DNA of 64,000 nucleotides from Litoribaculum gwangyangense (GTDB lineage Bacteria; Bacteroidota; Bacteroidia; Flavobacteriales; Flavobacteriaceae). The DNA is taken from positions 248,001 to 312,000 of the forward strand of contig NZ_BAABJW010000002.1 of the NCBI RefSeq assembly GCF_039543505.1. The letters are read 5' to 3'. A program made the position numbers and the translations under genes. Shown here piece after piece: positions 52,652 through 62,076 of the stretch (the stretch's first letter is position 1; each line of letters begins with the position of its first letter). The notes beneath the pieces were generated by a model that ran no database searches, had not been told where the DNA came from, and worked only from the letters and a program-made list of their open reading frames with translations.

Positions 52652-54171
52652 TGGCAATACGACATTTAGAAATAATGGATACGACATTGCGTGACGGTGA
52701 ACAAACCTCAGGTGTGTCGTTTTCTGCTTCCGAAAAACTAACAATTGCGAAACTTTTATTGGAAGAATTAAAGGTTGATCGCATCGAAATAGCCTCAGCA
52801 AGAGTTTCTGAAGGTGAATTTCAAGCTGTAAAAGACATTACACGTTGGGCTAAGGAAAACAATTATATAAACAATATTGAAGTATTAACTTTTGTTGACA
52901 ATGGTGTATCTATAAACTGGATGATTGAAGCCGGTGCGAAAGTGCAAAATCTTTTAACAAAAGGCTCATTAAATCATTTAACTTACCAGCTTAAAAAAAC
53001 TCCAAATCAGCACTTTGAAGAAATAAAAGAAAATATAATATTGGCGAAAACAAAGGGTATAGAAACCAATGTATATTTAGAGGATTGGAGCAATGGCATG
53101 CGAAATTCCAAAGACTATGTTTTTGAGTTTTTAGAATTTTTGTCTACCCAACCGGTAAAACGAATTATGCTCCCAGATACTCTTGGTATTTTAACACCTT
53201 ATGAATCTTTTAATTTTATTAAAGAAATTAGAGATAAATACCCAGATTTACATTTTGATTTTCATGCACATAACGATTATGATTTAGGCGTTTCCAATGC
53301 TATTGAAGGCGCTAGAGCTGGAGCAAATGGTTTGCACTTAACAGTTAACGGTATGGGTGAGCGTGCAGGTAATGCCCCTATGGCTAGCACTATAGCAGTT
53401 ATTAACGATTTCATGCCAGAAATTGAAATTAGTGTAAATGAAAAGGTATTATACACTGTAAGTAAGTTGGTTGAAAACTTTTCTGGAGTCATGATTCCAG
53501 CAAATAAACCCATCATAGGTGCTAATGTGTTTACCCAAACCGCTGGTATTCATGCCGATGGTGATAATAAAAAGAATTTGTATTTCAGTGATTTAATGCC
53601 AGAACGTTTTGGTAGAAAAAGGCAATATGCTTTGGGTAAATCTTCTGGTAAAGCTAATATTCAAAAAAATTTGCAGGAATTAGGTCTTCAGCTCAATGAT
53701 GAAGATTTAAAAAAAGTAACCCAACGTATAATTGAATTGGGTGATAAAAAACAAGTGGTCACTAAAGAGGATTTGCCTTATATTATTTCAGATGTTTTGG
53801 ATAGAACTTACGAAGAAAAGGTAAAGGTAGAATCCTATGTTTTAACCCACTCGAAAGGTTTAAAGCCATCCACAACAGTTTCAATTACTATTGAAAATGA
53901 AACCTATGAGGAAAACGCTCAAGGCGACGGACAATTTGATGCGTTCATGAACGCCATAAAAAATGTTTTTAAAAAGAAACGATTGGTACTACCAGAATTG
54001 ATTGATTATGCGGTAAGAATACCCCCCGGTAGTCGATCTGATGCGTTATGTGAAACCATCATTACTTGGAAAAGCCCCGAAAAGGAGTTTAAAACTCGCG
54101 GTTTGGATTCCGATCAAACGGTTTCTGCGATTAAAGCCACCGAAAAAATGCTAAATATTATTACTAATTAA
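52651..54171 (+). CDS. 2-isopropylmalate synthase-like enzyme (LeuA/CimA family)
   Basis: A 506-residue HMGL-type enzyme. The catalytic barrel has IMDTTLRDGEQTSGVSFSA at the N-terminus, the metal motif FHAHNDYDLG (near residue 205) and VNGMGERAGNA. A C-terminal LeuA regulatory domain follows (residues about 390-506, with ENETYEENAQGDGQFDAFMN), the site of leucine control in true LeuA. It could make 2-isopropylmalate or citramalate; the position inside leuCD-leuB favours the first. Its length is close to that of LeuA from other phyla. Confidence 0.85.
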   Translation: MAIRHLEIMDTTLRDGEQTSGVSFSASEKLTIAKLLLEELKVDRIEIASARVSEGEFQAVKDITRWAKENNYINNIEVLTFVDNGVSINWMIEAGAKVQNLLTKGSLNHLTYQLKKTPNQHFEEIKENIILAKTKGIETNVYLEDWSNGMRNSKDYVFEFLEFLSTQPVKRIMLPDTLGILTPYESFNFIKEIRDKYPDLHFDFHAHNDYDLGVSNAIEGARAGANGLHLTVNGMGERAGNAPMASTIAVINDFMPEIEISVNEKVLYTVSKLVENFSGVMIPANKPIIGANVFTQTAGIHADGDNKKNLYFSDLMPERFGRKRQYALGKSSGKANIQKNLQELGLQLNDEDLKKVTQRIIELGDKKQVVTKEDLPYIISDVLDRTYEEKVKVESYVLTHSKGLKPSTTVSITIENETYEENAQGDGQFDAFMNAIKNVFKKKRLVLPELIDYAVRIPPGSRSDALCETIITWKSPEKEFKTRGLDSDQTVSAIKATEKMLNIITN

Positions 54172-54181
54172 GACTATATAA

Positions 54182-55240
54182 ATGAAATTTAATATTGCCC
54201 TTTTAGCCGGAGACGGTATTGGACCTGAAGTTATAGAACAAGCTGTAAAAGTAAGCGATGCTGTTGCTTTAAAATTTGGACATGAAATTACTTGGAAGCC
54301 GGCTTTAACTGGTGCAGCAGCTATTGATGCTGTAGGAGAACCTTATCCAGACGAAACACATGATATTTGTGTAGCTTCAGATGCTGTTTTATTCGGTGCC
54401 ATTGGGCATCCACGTTTTGATAACGATCCCTCAGCTAAAGTGCGTCCAGAGCAAGGTTTACTAAAAATGCGTAAAAAATTAGGGCTATTCGCTAACGTGA
54501 GACCTACATTTACCTTTCCATCGTTATTAGATAAATCACCATTAAAAAAGGAGCGCATTGAAGGTACAGACTTGGTATTTTTACGCGAGTTAACGGGTGG
54601 TATTTACTTTGGAGAAAAGGGCAGAAGAGATGGTGGTGAAACAGCTTTTGATAACTGTGTTTATACAAGAGCTGAAGTGCAACGTTTAGCAAAAAAGGGT
54701 TTTGAATTAGCTATGACACGTTCTAAAAAACTGTGTTGTGTTGATAAAGCCAATGTTATGGAAACCTCTCGTTTGTGGCGTGAAACGGTTCAGGCAATGG
54801 AAAAAGATTATCCAGAAGTTGAAGTGAGTTATGAGTTTGTTGATGCCGTGGCCATGCGTTTAGTACAATGGCCAAATAGTTATGATGTCTTGATAACCGA
54901 AAATTTATTTGGTGATATCTTAACGGATGAAGCTTCTGTAATTTCAGGATCTATGGGATTAATGCCATCGGCTTCAATGGGGGCAGAGATCGCTTTGTTT
55001 GAACCCATCCATGGTTCTTATCCACAAGCAACTGGATTAAATATTGCAAATCCAATGGCTACAGTTCTTTCAGCAGCTATGATGTTTGAAACCGCTTTTA
55101 ATTTACCAGAAGAAGGCAAAGCTATAAGAGATGCGGTGAATAAAGCATTGGCTGAAGGTATTGTTACTGAAGATTTGGCCGATGGCGGAAAAGCTTATGG
55201 AACCAAAGAAGTAGGGGATTGGCTAGCCGCCAACATCTAG
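54182..55240 (+). CDS. leuB: 3-isopropylmalate dehydrogenase
   Basis: A 352-residue NAD-dependent beta-decarboxylating dehydrogenase. It has ALLAGDGIGPEVIEQAVKV at the N-terminus, RPEQGLLKMRKKLGLFANVR, DLVFLRELTGGIYFGEKG and CCVDKANVMETSRLWR, followed by LITENLFGDILTDEA. LeuB follows the LeuA-like gene by 10 bases and closes the operon. Confidence 0.98.
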   Translation: MKFNIALLAGDGIGPEVIEQAVKVSDAVALKFGHEITWKPALTGAAAIDAVGEPYPDETHDICVASDAVLFGAIGHPRFDNDPSAKVRPEQGLLKMRKKLGLFANVRPTFTFPSLLDKSPLKKERIEGTDLVFLRELTGGIYFGEKGRRDGGETAFDNCVYTRAEVQRLAKKGFELAMTRSKKLCCVDKANVMETSRLWRETVQAMEKDYPEVEVSYEFVDAVAMRLVQWPNSYDVLITENLFGDILTDEASVISGSMGLMPSASMGAEIALFEPIHGSYPQATGLNIANPMATVLSAAMMFETAFNLPEEGKAIRDAVNKALAEGIVTEDLADGGKAYGTKEVGDWLAANI

Positions 55241-55260
55241 CAAAATATGCTATAAAAATA

Positions 55261-55293
55261 AAAAAAGGTGAGTCGAAACGGCTTACCTTTTTT
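55261..55293. terminator. Terminator after leuB
   Basis: AAAAAAGGTGAGTCG, loop AAA, CGGCTTACCTTTTTTT with two wobble pairs, between convergent leuB and the MscS gene. The flanking A and T runs allow use from both sides. Confidence 0.92.
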
Positions 55294-55438
55294 TATTTTA
55301 ATTCCTGTGAAATAAGTATTACATGGAATGGCAATAAAAGCAACTTATACGAAATGTTGAAATAAGTCCTATATGAGATTTATTAGTTCGAATCTAGGAT
55401 GGAAGTTTTGTTGTGTTTTTTGGATTCAATAGATTTCT

Positions 55439-56698
55439 TCACGACATTTGCAATGACGAATTAAAACTCGAACCTGTTGGCAATTCATAAATCTCCAAAT
55501 CAAAATAGGGAAGTGAAGCGATGAGATGATCGAAAATATCGGACATGATGTACTCGTAATTCTCCCAGCGTTTATCGCTGCTAAACGCGTAAATTTCCAT
55601 GGGAATCCCTTGTGTTGTTGGTGCCAATTGGCGTGCCATAATCATCATGTCTTTATTAATGGCAGAGTGGTGTTTTAGATAACTATCAATATACTTCCTA
55701 AAAACTCCAATATTGGTTAGATTTCTACCGTTAATTAAAAAATCCTTGTTGATGTTATTTGAAGCGTTATAAGATTTAATATCTTGTTGTCTCGTTTCTA
55801 AATATGCGGTTATTAGTTGAATGTTTTTAAGCTTTTCAACATCACTATCGGTTAAATATTTAACGCCTTCTTGTTTGATGTAAAGGGCTCTTTTTATTCG
55901 GCGTCCATCCGAATTCGTCATTCCTCGCCAGTTTTTAAATGAATCCGAAATCAGGGCATAGGTAGGAATCGTGGTGATGGTTTTATCAAAATTTTGAACT
56001 TTTACCGTGGCTAAATTAATTTCTATAACATCACCATCAGCACCATACTTTTCAAACGTTATCCAATCGCCTATGCGCACCATATCGTTAATAGACACTT
56101 GTATGCTCGCCACAAAACCTAATATGGTATCCTTAAAAACCAATATCACAACGGCAGAAATGGCGCCCATTCCAGTTAAAAATTTTATAAATGGAATATT
56201 CGTTATAATAGCAATAGCCGATAAAACCCCTCCAATCCAAGCAAAAATCATAAAGACTTGTATGTAGCTATCAATAGGTTTGTCTTTTAAGCGTGGTAAG
56301 GTTTTAAAATAATCCTTAAGTGTATTTAATAAACTTCTTACAATCCATAAAGTCAGTACAATGGAAAATACTTTAAGAATTTTTTCAATAACGACATCAG
56401 AATTTGGGAAATCTGAAAACACCATGGGAGCAAATTCCAAAGCGATGAGCAGAGGTATGATATGCGCTACATTTCGAGGTACCTTATTGGTTATGAGCAA
56501 ATCATCAAAATTGGTTTTAGATTTCACCGCCAGTTTTGTAAACGTAGTTCTTATCAATTTCCTGATAATAAAATCCACTAACGAAATGATTATGAGCAAT
56601 ACTAGCAAAAGCCCCAGCATATTTAAATACTTGGATGTATTTTCTGAAATACCTTGTGAAACCAAATAATCAAAAATGAAGTGTTTAAATCTATCCAT
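55439..56698 (-). CDS. Mechanosensitive channel, MscS family
   Basis: A 419-residue membrane protein. Predicted helices at about residues 20-45, 72-92, 100-118, 145-165 and 175-200 precede the conserved pore-lining region (GAISAVVILVFKDTILGFVAS) and the cytoplasmic beta domain (VRIGDWITFEKYGADGDVIE, TVKVQNFDKTITTIPTYALI). These are the MscS-type marks of osmotic-shock channels. The C-terminal part is longer than in E. coli MscS. A DUF3817 gene lies one base before it on the same strand. Confidence 0.93.
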   Translation of the reverse strand: MDRFKHFIFDYLVSQGISENTSKYLNMLGLLLVLLIIISLVDFIIRKLIRTTFTKLAVKSKTNFDDLLITNKVPRNVAHIIPLLIALEFAPMVFSDFPNSDVVIEKILKVFSIVLTLWIVRSLLNTLKDYFKTLPRLKDKPIDSYIQVFMIFAWIGGVLSAIAIITNIPFIKFLTGMGAISAVVILVFKDTILGFVASIQVSINDMVRIGDWITFEKYGADGDVIEINLATVKVQNFDKTITTIPTYALISDSFKNWRGMTNSDGRRIKRALYIKQEGVKYLTDSDVEKLKNIQLITAYLETRQQDIKSYNASNNINKDFLINGRNLTNIGVFRKYIDSYLKHHSAINKDMMIMARQLAPTTQGIPMEIYAFSSDKRWENYEYIMSDIFDHLIASLPYFDLEIYELPTGSSFNSSLQMS

Positions 56699-56989
56699 TT
56701 ATTGTAATGCCTTGTTTAAGTATTTTTTATCAACATAAAAGGTTCCAAAGGGAATAATGGAGGCTAATAATACAATACTAAAATCCAATTTATTCCATTG
56801 GTAATCTTTTTTTAGGGTGTAAGCTAAAATAACATACGCGATAAATAGTAAACCGTGCGGCATCCCCAAAAGTTTCACATACTGTGGGTCATTCGCTAAA
56901 TATTTTATTGGAGTAGCCAAGAAAAGTAACAAGATATAGGAAATACCCTCAAGGAATGCTATGATACGAAATATATTAAAAAATGACAT
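56699..56989 (-). CDS. DUF3817 membrane protein
   Basis: A 96-residue protein of three membrane helices. FRIIAFLEGISYILLLFLATPIK at the N-terminus and GMPHGLLFIAYVILAYTL in the middle match DUF3817, a family of unknown role. Its stop abuts the ATG of the MscS gene directly, so the two are translationally coupled. Confidence 0.9.
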   Translation of the reverse strand: MSFFNIFRIIAFLEGISYILLLFLATPIKYLANDPQYVKLLGMPHGLLFIAYVILAYTLKKDYQWNKLDFSIVLLASIIPFGTFYVDKKYLNKALQ

Positions 56990-57057
56990 GGTTATATGTT
57001 ATTTTGCTTTGCAAAAGTATAACACTAAGCTGATAAAACAGAAACTTTTAAAACTTT

Positions 57058-57669
57058 TTACAGTACATTAAAAATGATGAGTCCGTATATAGCGAAGCGC
57101 ATCAAACGTAAAGATCCGTAAACAACGACACTTTTAAACGGAAATTCAATAATACCTGCAGCTATACAGGATATTGAAAAGGGGAGTGGTAACAAAGCCC
57201 CAACAACAATTAAAAAACCTCCCCATTTTTTTGAGTTTTTAAGTTGTTTTTCCATTTTAAGCTCTAAATAGTTATGAAACGATGGAATTTTAGTAATAGA
57301 GCGTCCCATGTAATAAGCTAATAGTCCACCCCCGTATGATAAAATAGCTAATAAAGATAAATACAACCAAGGGCTAAACATTTTTCCTGCCCAGGCAATA
57401 AATATTTCGGGCGGCACGAGTCCCAATAAGGTTTCAGACAAAAAAAAGAAACTTAAAACACCATAAGATGGCAATATTTCGGTGAGTCTTATTAAAGCTT
57501 CATTAATATCATAAAAATGGTTTACGATATAAATTAGGGCTATCACAGCCAAAATGTAAGGAAAGGATTTTATAAGGGCATTCCATACAAACTTGTAAAA
57601 CCCAGTATAGTTATAATATTGATGGAGTAATTGTAAACGTGATTTGTTCGTTTTGGTTTTTGATTTCAT
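57058..57669 (-). CDS. VTT/DedA-like membrane protein
   Basis: A 203-residue protein with about five membrane helices. The loop SETLLGLVPPEIFIAWAGKM (residues about 88-107) and the late GALLPLPFSISCIAAGI resemble the re-entrant parts of VTT/DedA proteins, which flip phospholipids or polyprenyl phosphate. The basic N-terminal 20 residues are soluble. It is upstream of DUF3817 on the same strand, 68 bases apart. Confidence 0.8.
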   Translation of the reverse strand: MKSKTKTNKSRLQLLHQYYNYTGFYKFVWNALIKSFPYILAVIALIYIVNHFYDINEALIRLTEILPSYGVLSFFFLSETLLGLVPPEIFIAWAGKMFSPWLYLSLLAILSYGGGLLAYYMGRSITKIPSFHNYLELKMEKQLKNSKKWGGFLIVVGALLPLPFSISCIAAGIIEFPFKSVVVYGSLRLMRFAIYGLIIFNVL

Positions 57670-57906
57670 AACATATGGATAATTTGGGCAAACAAATATA
57701 GGGCTTCAATTTTTAATTGAATGATTTATTAAATGAATTTTAACAAGAAGGGAAGCAATATTAAATACATACAGGTTATTTCAAATGTGACATTTGTCAT
57801 ATTATCCTTTGGTTTTTGTGGTTAAATTTAAAACATAAACAAAATGATATAAAATAGGTCATAAAATCAACTTGATTTAACCAATTAAAAACCACAAACT
57901 AATCAT

Positions 57907-60033
57907 ATGAAAATATACGACGAAAAACACATTAAAAACGTTGTTTTTGTCGGAGCTCATGGCTGCGGAAAAACAACGCTCTCCGAAACAATGCTATATG
58001 AAGCAAAAATCATTAACAGGCGAGGAAGTATAGAAGAAAAAAATACAATTTCCGATTATCACGAAATTGAACAAGAACGCGGTACTTCCGTTTACGCAAC
58101 ACCGCTGCATACTGAATGGAGAAATTACAAAATAAACATTATTGATACACCGGGATTAGACGATTACATAGGTGAAATTATTTCTTCTATTCGGGTTGCC
58201 GATACCGTTGTAAATGTTATTAACGCCAAGAATGGTTGTGAAATAGGAACCGAGATTATTTGGAGTTATATCGATAAGTACCATAAACCCATGCTGTTTG
58301 TTATTAACCAAATAGATCATGAAGCGGCCAACTTTGAAAAAAGTTTCACAAGCTTAAAAAAATTGGTTGGGAATAATGTGGTTAAAATTCAATATCCTCT
58401 TATTATAGATGATGCGCAATGCATTGTAGACGTTTTAAAAATGAAACTCTATAAATTTTCTCCAGAAGGTGGTAAGCCCGAGAAATTGGAAATACCTCAA
58501 TCTGAAATTGAAAAAGCGGATAAACTACACAATGAATTAGTAGAAAAAGCTGCTGAAAACGATGAAGAACTCTTAGAATTGTTTTTTGAAAAAGGCACAC
58601 TAAATGAAGATGAGATGCGACAAGGCATAAAAGCAGGAATGTTAAATCATGATTTATTTCCTGTCTTTTGTGTTTCTGCATTAAACGATATGGGAACGGG
58701 CAGATTAATGGGCTTTATTGACAATGTCGCACCCGCTGCATACGAAATGAAACCTGAACAGAGTATTGAAGGTAAGCCAGTAGAACCTAAAATTGAAGCA
58801 TCAACTTCAATATTTGTTTTCAAAACCATACATCAACCAAATTTAGGCCAAGTCACGTTTTTTAAAGTAATTTCAGGAACGGTGAATTTGAATGATAAAC
58901 TAATAAATTCAAATAATGGTGAAACCGAAATTATAAATCAATTGTTTATAATGGATGGAAAAAACAGAAGTTCTGTTAGCAAATTAACCATAGGTGATAT
59001 TGGAGCAACTTTAAAGCTTAAACATACTGAAACTGGGGATACACTATGCGAAAAAGGGTATCAGGTTACTATGAAACCTATAAAATACCCAGAATCTAGA
59101 ATTATTAAAGCTATTTATGCTTCTAATAAAAAGGATGAAGAAAAGTTGAGCGATGCTTTAAAGAAAATCCATAGTCAAGATCCAACCGTTATTGTTGAAT
59201 TTTCCAAAGAAACCAAACAATTATTATTAGGTTGCCAAGGAGAATTGCATTTAGCTACGATACAGTGGATGTTAAAGCATATCTATAATATTGAGGTGGA
59301 ATTTAGAAAGCCTAAAATAGCATACAGAGAAACGGTACAACGTTCATCAACAGCTAATTACAGACATAAAAAACAATCAGGTGGTTCTGGGCAATTTGCA
59401 CAAGTACATCTTAAAATTGAGCCTTGGTACGAGGGTATTGAAGAACCAGAAGGATTTAATATTAGGGGTAAGGAAGTCGTTGAATTACCTTGGGGAGGTA
59501 CCTTAGTATTTTATAATTGTATTGTAGGTGGCGCTATAGATTTGAGATATTTACCATCGGTTATGAAAGGGGTTTTAGAGGTTATGGAATCTGGGCCTTT
59601 AACAAATTCATACATCCGTGATGTACGTGTTATGGTATATGATGGTAAAATGCACTCTGTAGACTCTAATGATATTTCATTCAAAATAGCTGGAGCACAT
59701 GCCTTTAAAGAAGCTTTTTTGAATTCCAATCCCATGTTATTAGAGCCCACTAATAAACTTACTGTTAAAGTACCGGAAGATATGGTAGGTAATGTCATGA
59801 CCGATTTACAGTCGAGACGCGCCATAATTCAAGGCATTGATAGTAAGGATCATTATCAGATATTACATTGTATTTGTCCGGCTGCCGAATTGTATGGCTA
59901 TTCCACAACTTTAAGGTCGTTAACACAAGGAAGAGCAACGTTTAGTTCGGTGTTTTCGTCCTACCAAACCGTGCCCACAAATACCCAAGCAGAATTAGTA
60001 AAACAAGTAGATTTACAAGAACTAGAAGTATAA
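57907..60033 (+). CDS. Elongation factor G paralogue (EF-G2-like) with altered GTPase motifs
   Basis: A 708-residue translation-factor-like protein with the five-domain EF-G layout. The P-loop is GAHGCGKT (residues 16-23), not the usual AHIDAGKT. Switch II is DTPGLDDY, so the catalytic His of DTPGHVDF is Leu84. The base-specificity motif NKxD is NQID (134-137). The domain IV tip region (HKKQSGGSGQFAQVHLKIEP) and domain V are kept. An EF-G paralogue without GTPase activity is known in Bacteroides thetaiotaomicron; this protein may be of that type. A coiled-coil gene follows 18 bases later. Confidence 0.92.
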   Translation: MKIYDEKHIKNVVFVGAHGCGKTTLSETMLYEAKIINRRGSIEEKNTISDYHEIEQERGTSVYATPLHTEWRNYKINIIDTPGLDDYIGEIISSIRVADTVVNVINAKNGCEIGTEIIWSYIDKYHKPMLFVINQIDHEAANFEKSFTSLKKLVGNNVVKIQYPLIIDDAQCIVDVLKMKLYKFSPEGGKPEKLEIPQSEIEKADKLHNELVEKAAENDEELLELFFEKGTLNEDEMRQGIKAGMLNHDLFPVFCVSALNDMGTGRLMGFIDNVAPAAYEMKPEQSIEGKPVEPKIEASTSIFVFKTIHQPNLGQVTFFKVISGTVNLNDKLINSNNGETEIINQLFIMDGKNRSSVSKLTIGDIGATLKLKHTETGDTLCEKGYQVTMKPIKYPESRIIKAIYASNKKDEEKLSDALKKIHSQDPTVIVEFSKETKQLLLGCQGELHLATIQWMLKHIYNIEVEFRKPKIAYRETVQRSSTANYRHKKQSGGSGQFAQVHLKIEPWYEGIEEPEGFNIRGKEVVELPWGGTLVFYNCIVGGAIDLRYLPSVMKGVLEVMESGPLTNSYIRDVRVMVYDGKMHSVDSNDISFKIAGAHAFKEAFLNSNPMLLEPTNKLTVKVPEDMVGNVMTDLQSRRAIIQGIDSKDHYQILHCICPAAELYGYSTTLRSLTQGRATFSSVFSSYQTVPTNTQAELVKQVDLQELEV

Positions 60034-60051
60034 CTTATAAAAATTAATAAC

Positions 60052-60432
60052 ATGCAAACTAAAGTATCATATTTAAGCGATTTAAAATTCAATTTAGATA
60101 CCTGGCGCAGAGAACTCCGTTTTCATTTTAATGAAATGGATACTTTTGAAGAAAAACTAGAAGAAATAGCAGCAAGAGAATTTGATAAAAGGGCCATGCT
60201 GCAAATAGAACAATTCCAAAATCGAATAGAAATAGAACGTAACGAGATTTCTAAATTAATGCATCGCTGTAAAAACAAATTGAATAATTTACATGTGGTA
60301 GATTTAAATGAATCTATAGATGGAAGGTTATTATTTGAACAAAAACCTTTAAAAGACGATATGCGTCAATATATAAAATTGCATTACGACCTTAAGGAGG
60401 AAATGATGAATTTCTTTTCAGAGTGGTTGTAA
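60052..60432 (+). CDS. Coiled-coil protein paired with the EF-G paralogue
   Basis: A 126-residue soluble, charged, helical protein (RRELRFHFNEMDTFEEKLEE; IEQFQNRIEIERNEISKLMH) with no signal peptide or recognised family. It starts 18 bases after the EF-G paralogue and the pair ends in a terminator, so they form an operon. A role on the ribosome or in stress is possible from context only. Confidence 0.7.
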   Translation: MQTKVSYLSDLKFNLDTWRRELRFHFNEMDTFEEKLEEIAAREFDKRAMLQIEQFQNRIEIERNEISKLMHRCKNKLNNLHVVDLNESIDGRLLFEQKPLKDDMRQYIKLHYDLKEEMMNFFSEWL

Positions 60433-60460
60433 TATAAAATAAATTCATATTACATTATGT

Positions 60461-60495
60461 AAAAACCATATTCTATTGAAGAGGGTATGGTTTTT
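60461..60495 (+). terminator. Terminator after the EF-G paralogue operon
   Basis: AAAAACCATAT and GTATGGTTTTT form an 11-bp stem with one wobble pair and a 13-base loop, then TATA. It is flanked by a further inverted repeat, ATTATGTAAAA (60454-60464) and TTTTACATAAT (60514-60524), whose left arm overlaps the hairpin base. Confidence 0.75.
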
Positions 60496-60615
60496 ATATA
60501 TCTAAATTTTCTATTTTACATAATATAAATTATAGTACAATTATAATAATGATTATCAGAATTTAAATTTTAAAAAAAAAGGTGTAAAATAATTATAGTG
60601 AGTGTTTTTTAAAAT

Positions 60616-60623
60616 GATATTTG
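60616..60623 (+). promoter_or_regulatory. -7-like box of the first deiminase-like gene
   Basis: GATATTTG is one mismatch from TAnnTTTG and identical to the his operon box, 41 bases before the ATG. The matching site before the second copy reads CATTTTTA, without the final G. Confidence 0.4.
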
Positions 60624-60664
60624 TATTACATTAGATTATAGCTATCAATAATGAGTAACTTCAA

Positions 60665-61831
60665 ATGAAAACAAAAATTATTGTACTTGTTACTCTGGTA
60701 ATGACCGCGAGTTTTTCTTGGTATTTTTTCTCTTATAATCAAGATTATCAACCTTCTACCGATTTTGATGAAACCGAATCCCATTTAGTGGTTTGGTCTC
60801 CATCATATGCCAACACCTATGTTAATTTCGTTAAGAATTTAGCGGAAGACGATCATGTTACTCTATTTGTCCCCAAAAAAACGGTTATAGATAGTTTGTT
60901 TAAACAACTTAAGTTATTTGGAGTTAATATGGATAATGTACAACTAGAATCGATGAACAATAGTAATATATGGGTTCGGGATTTTGGCCCCTCATTTTTA
61001 ATGAACAAAAGTGGCGAAACCAAAATTTTAAGCTTTAAGTATAACGAATATGAGGAAAACACATTTCCATATGAATATCAATCATTTGTAAGGCAGCGGC
61101 TGAGGGCCTCTAAAATTGTGGGTATTGGTGGTGCCAGAGAATTAAATGGAAAGGGCTTGGCTATTCTGGTTGAAAAACATGAAGCATACAACAATCCAAA
61201 ACTAACCAAAGATGACATTGCTAAAGAGTTAAAGGAAAAATTGGGCGTAAAAAAAATAATTTGGTTAAAAAGTGGGCTCCCCCAAGATGAATTACTGGCA
61301 GAAACCCCAATATTCGGAAATATTTATACCAATGGTGCTGGTAATCATATAGATGCTTTTTGCAGATTTATTTCGCCTAACACGGTGCTATTAGCCAAGG
61401 TAAATAGCAATGAAATAAATACAAACCCTATAGTGAAAATAGCTCATGAGCGGTTAGAAGAAAACTATCATATTCTTAAAAAAGCTACAGACCAAGATGG
61501 AAATCCTTTAAATATTATTAGGGTGCCAATGGCGCCATTGCTTATAGAAAGCGAATTAAATTTTAATGAAACAAGAACTTTTATAAGGTCTACCAGTTAC
61601 TTGAATTTTATTATTACCAAAAATAAAGTGATCGTTCCTAGCTATGCTCAATATCTAAAAAGTGAAGATGCCATTTCTAAAGATGCAGAAGTAGAGATTA
61701 TTTTTAAAAGTATTTTTCCTGAAAAGAAAATTGTGATGCTTGATTGCGTGGAATTGAATAGAAATGGTGGCGGTTTCCATTGTATATCAATTAATAAACC
61801 AAAATTAAAAACAAGAAAGAAAACGATTTAA
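60665..61831 (+). CDS. Membrane-anchored agmatine/peptidylarginine deiminase-like protein, copy 1
   Basis: A 388-residue member of the agmatine deiminase/PAD family (guanidino-modifying fold). The N-terminus (residues 1-24) is a membrane or signal segment. NIWVRDFGPSFL (Trp103 onward) matches the family WxRDxGPxF. GGARELNGKG (about 155-164) occupies the segment next to the catalytic acid. GNHIDAFCRFI contains the catalytic-type His228, and GGGFHCI contains Cys373 near the C-terminus. The usual products are N-carbamoylputrescine or citrulline. It has a close tandem copy. The membrane anchor and altered GGAR segment make the substrate uncertain. Confidence 0.85.
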   Translation: MKTKIIVLVTLVMTASFSWYFFSYNQDYQPSTDFDETESHLVVWSPSYANTYVNFVKNLAEDDHVTLFVPKKTVIDSLFKQLKLFGVNMDNVQLESMNNSNIWVRDFGPSFLMNKSGETKILSFKYNEYEENTFPYEYQSFVRQRLRASKIVGIGGARELNGKGLAILVEKHEAYNNPKLTKDDIAKELKEKLGVKKIIWLKSGLPQDELLAETPIFGNIYTNGAGNHIDAFCRFISPNTVLLAKVNSNEINTNPIVKIAHERLEENYHILKKATDQDGNPLNIIRVPMAPLLIESELNFNETRTFIRSTSYLNFIITKNKVIVPSYAQYLKSEDAISKDAEVEIIFKSIFPEKKIVMLDCVELNRNGGGFHCISINKPKLKTRKKTI

Positions 61832-62076
61832 AGGATTTTTAATTGGTTACTTCTCCTTGTTCATAGTTAAGGTTTTTCTTCAACAAATAGATTATGATTC
61901 CTATTGAAAATTAAATTAATAAAAATTTTTTGATATGGATTTCATGAGATAATTTAGAATACAATTTGTGAAGATGTGGTCTCCGATAATAAAACACAAA
62001 AAAATAATCCATTTTATTTTTTTACATCATTTTTATATTACCTTAGATTATAGTTACGTATAATTAGTAACACTAA

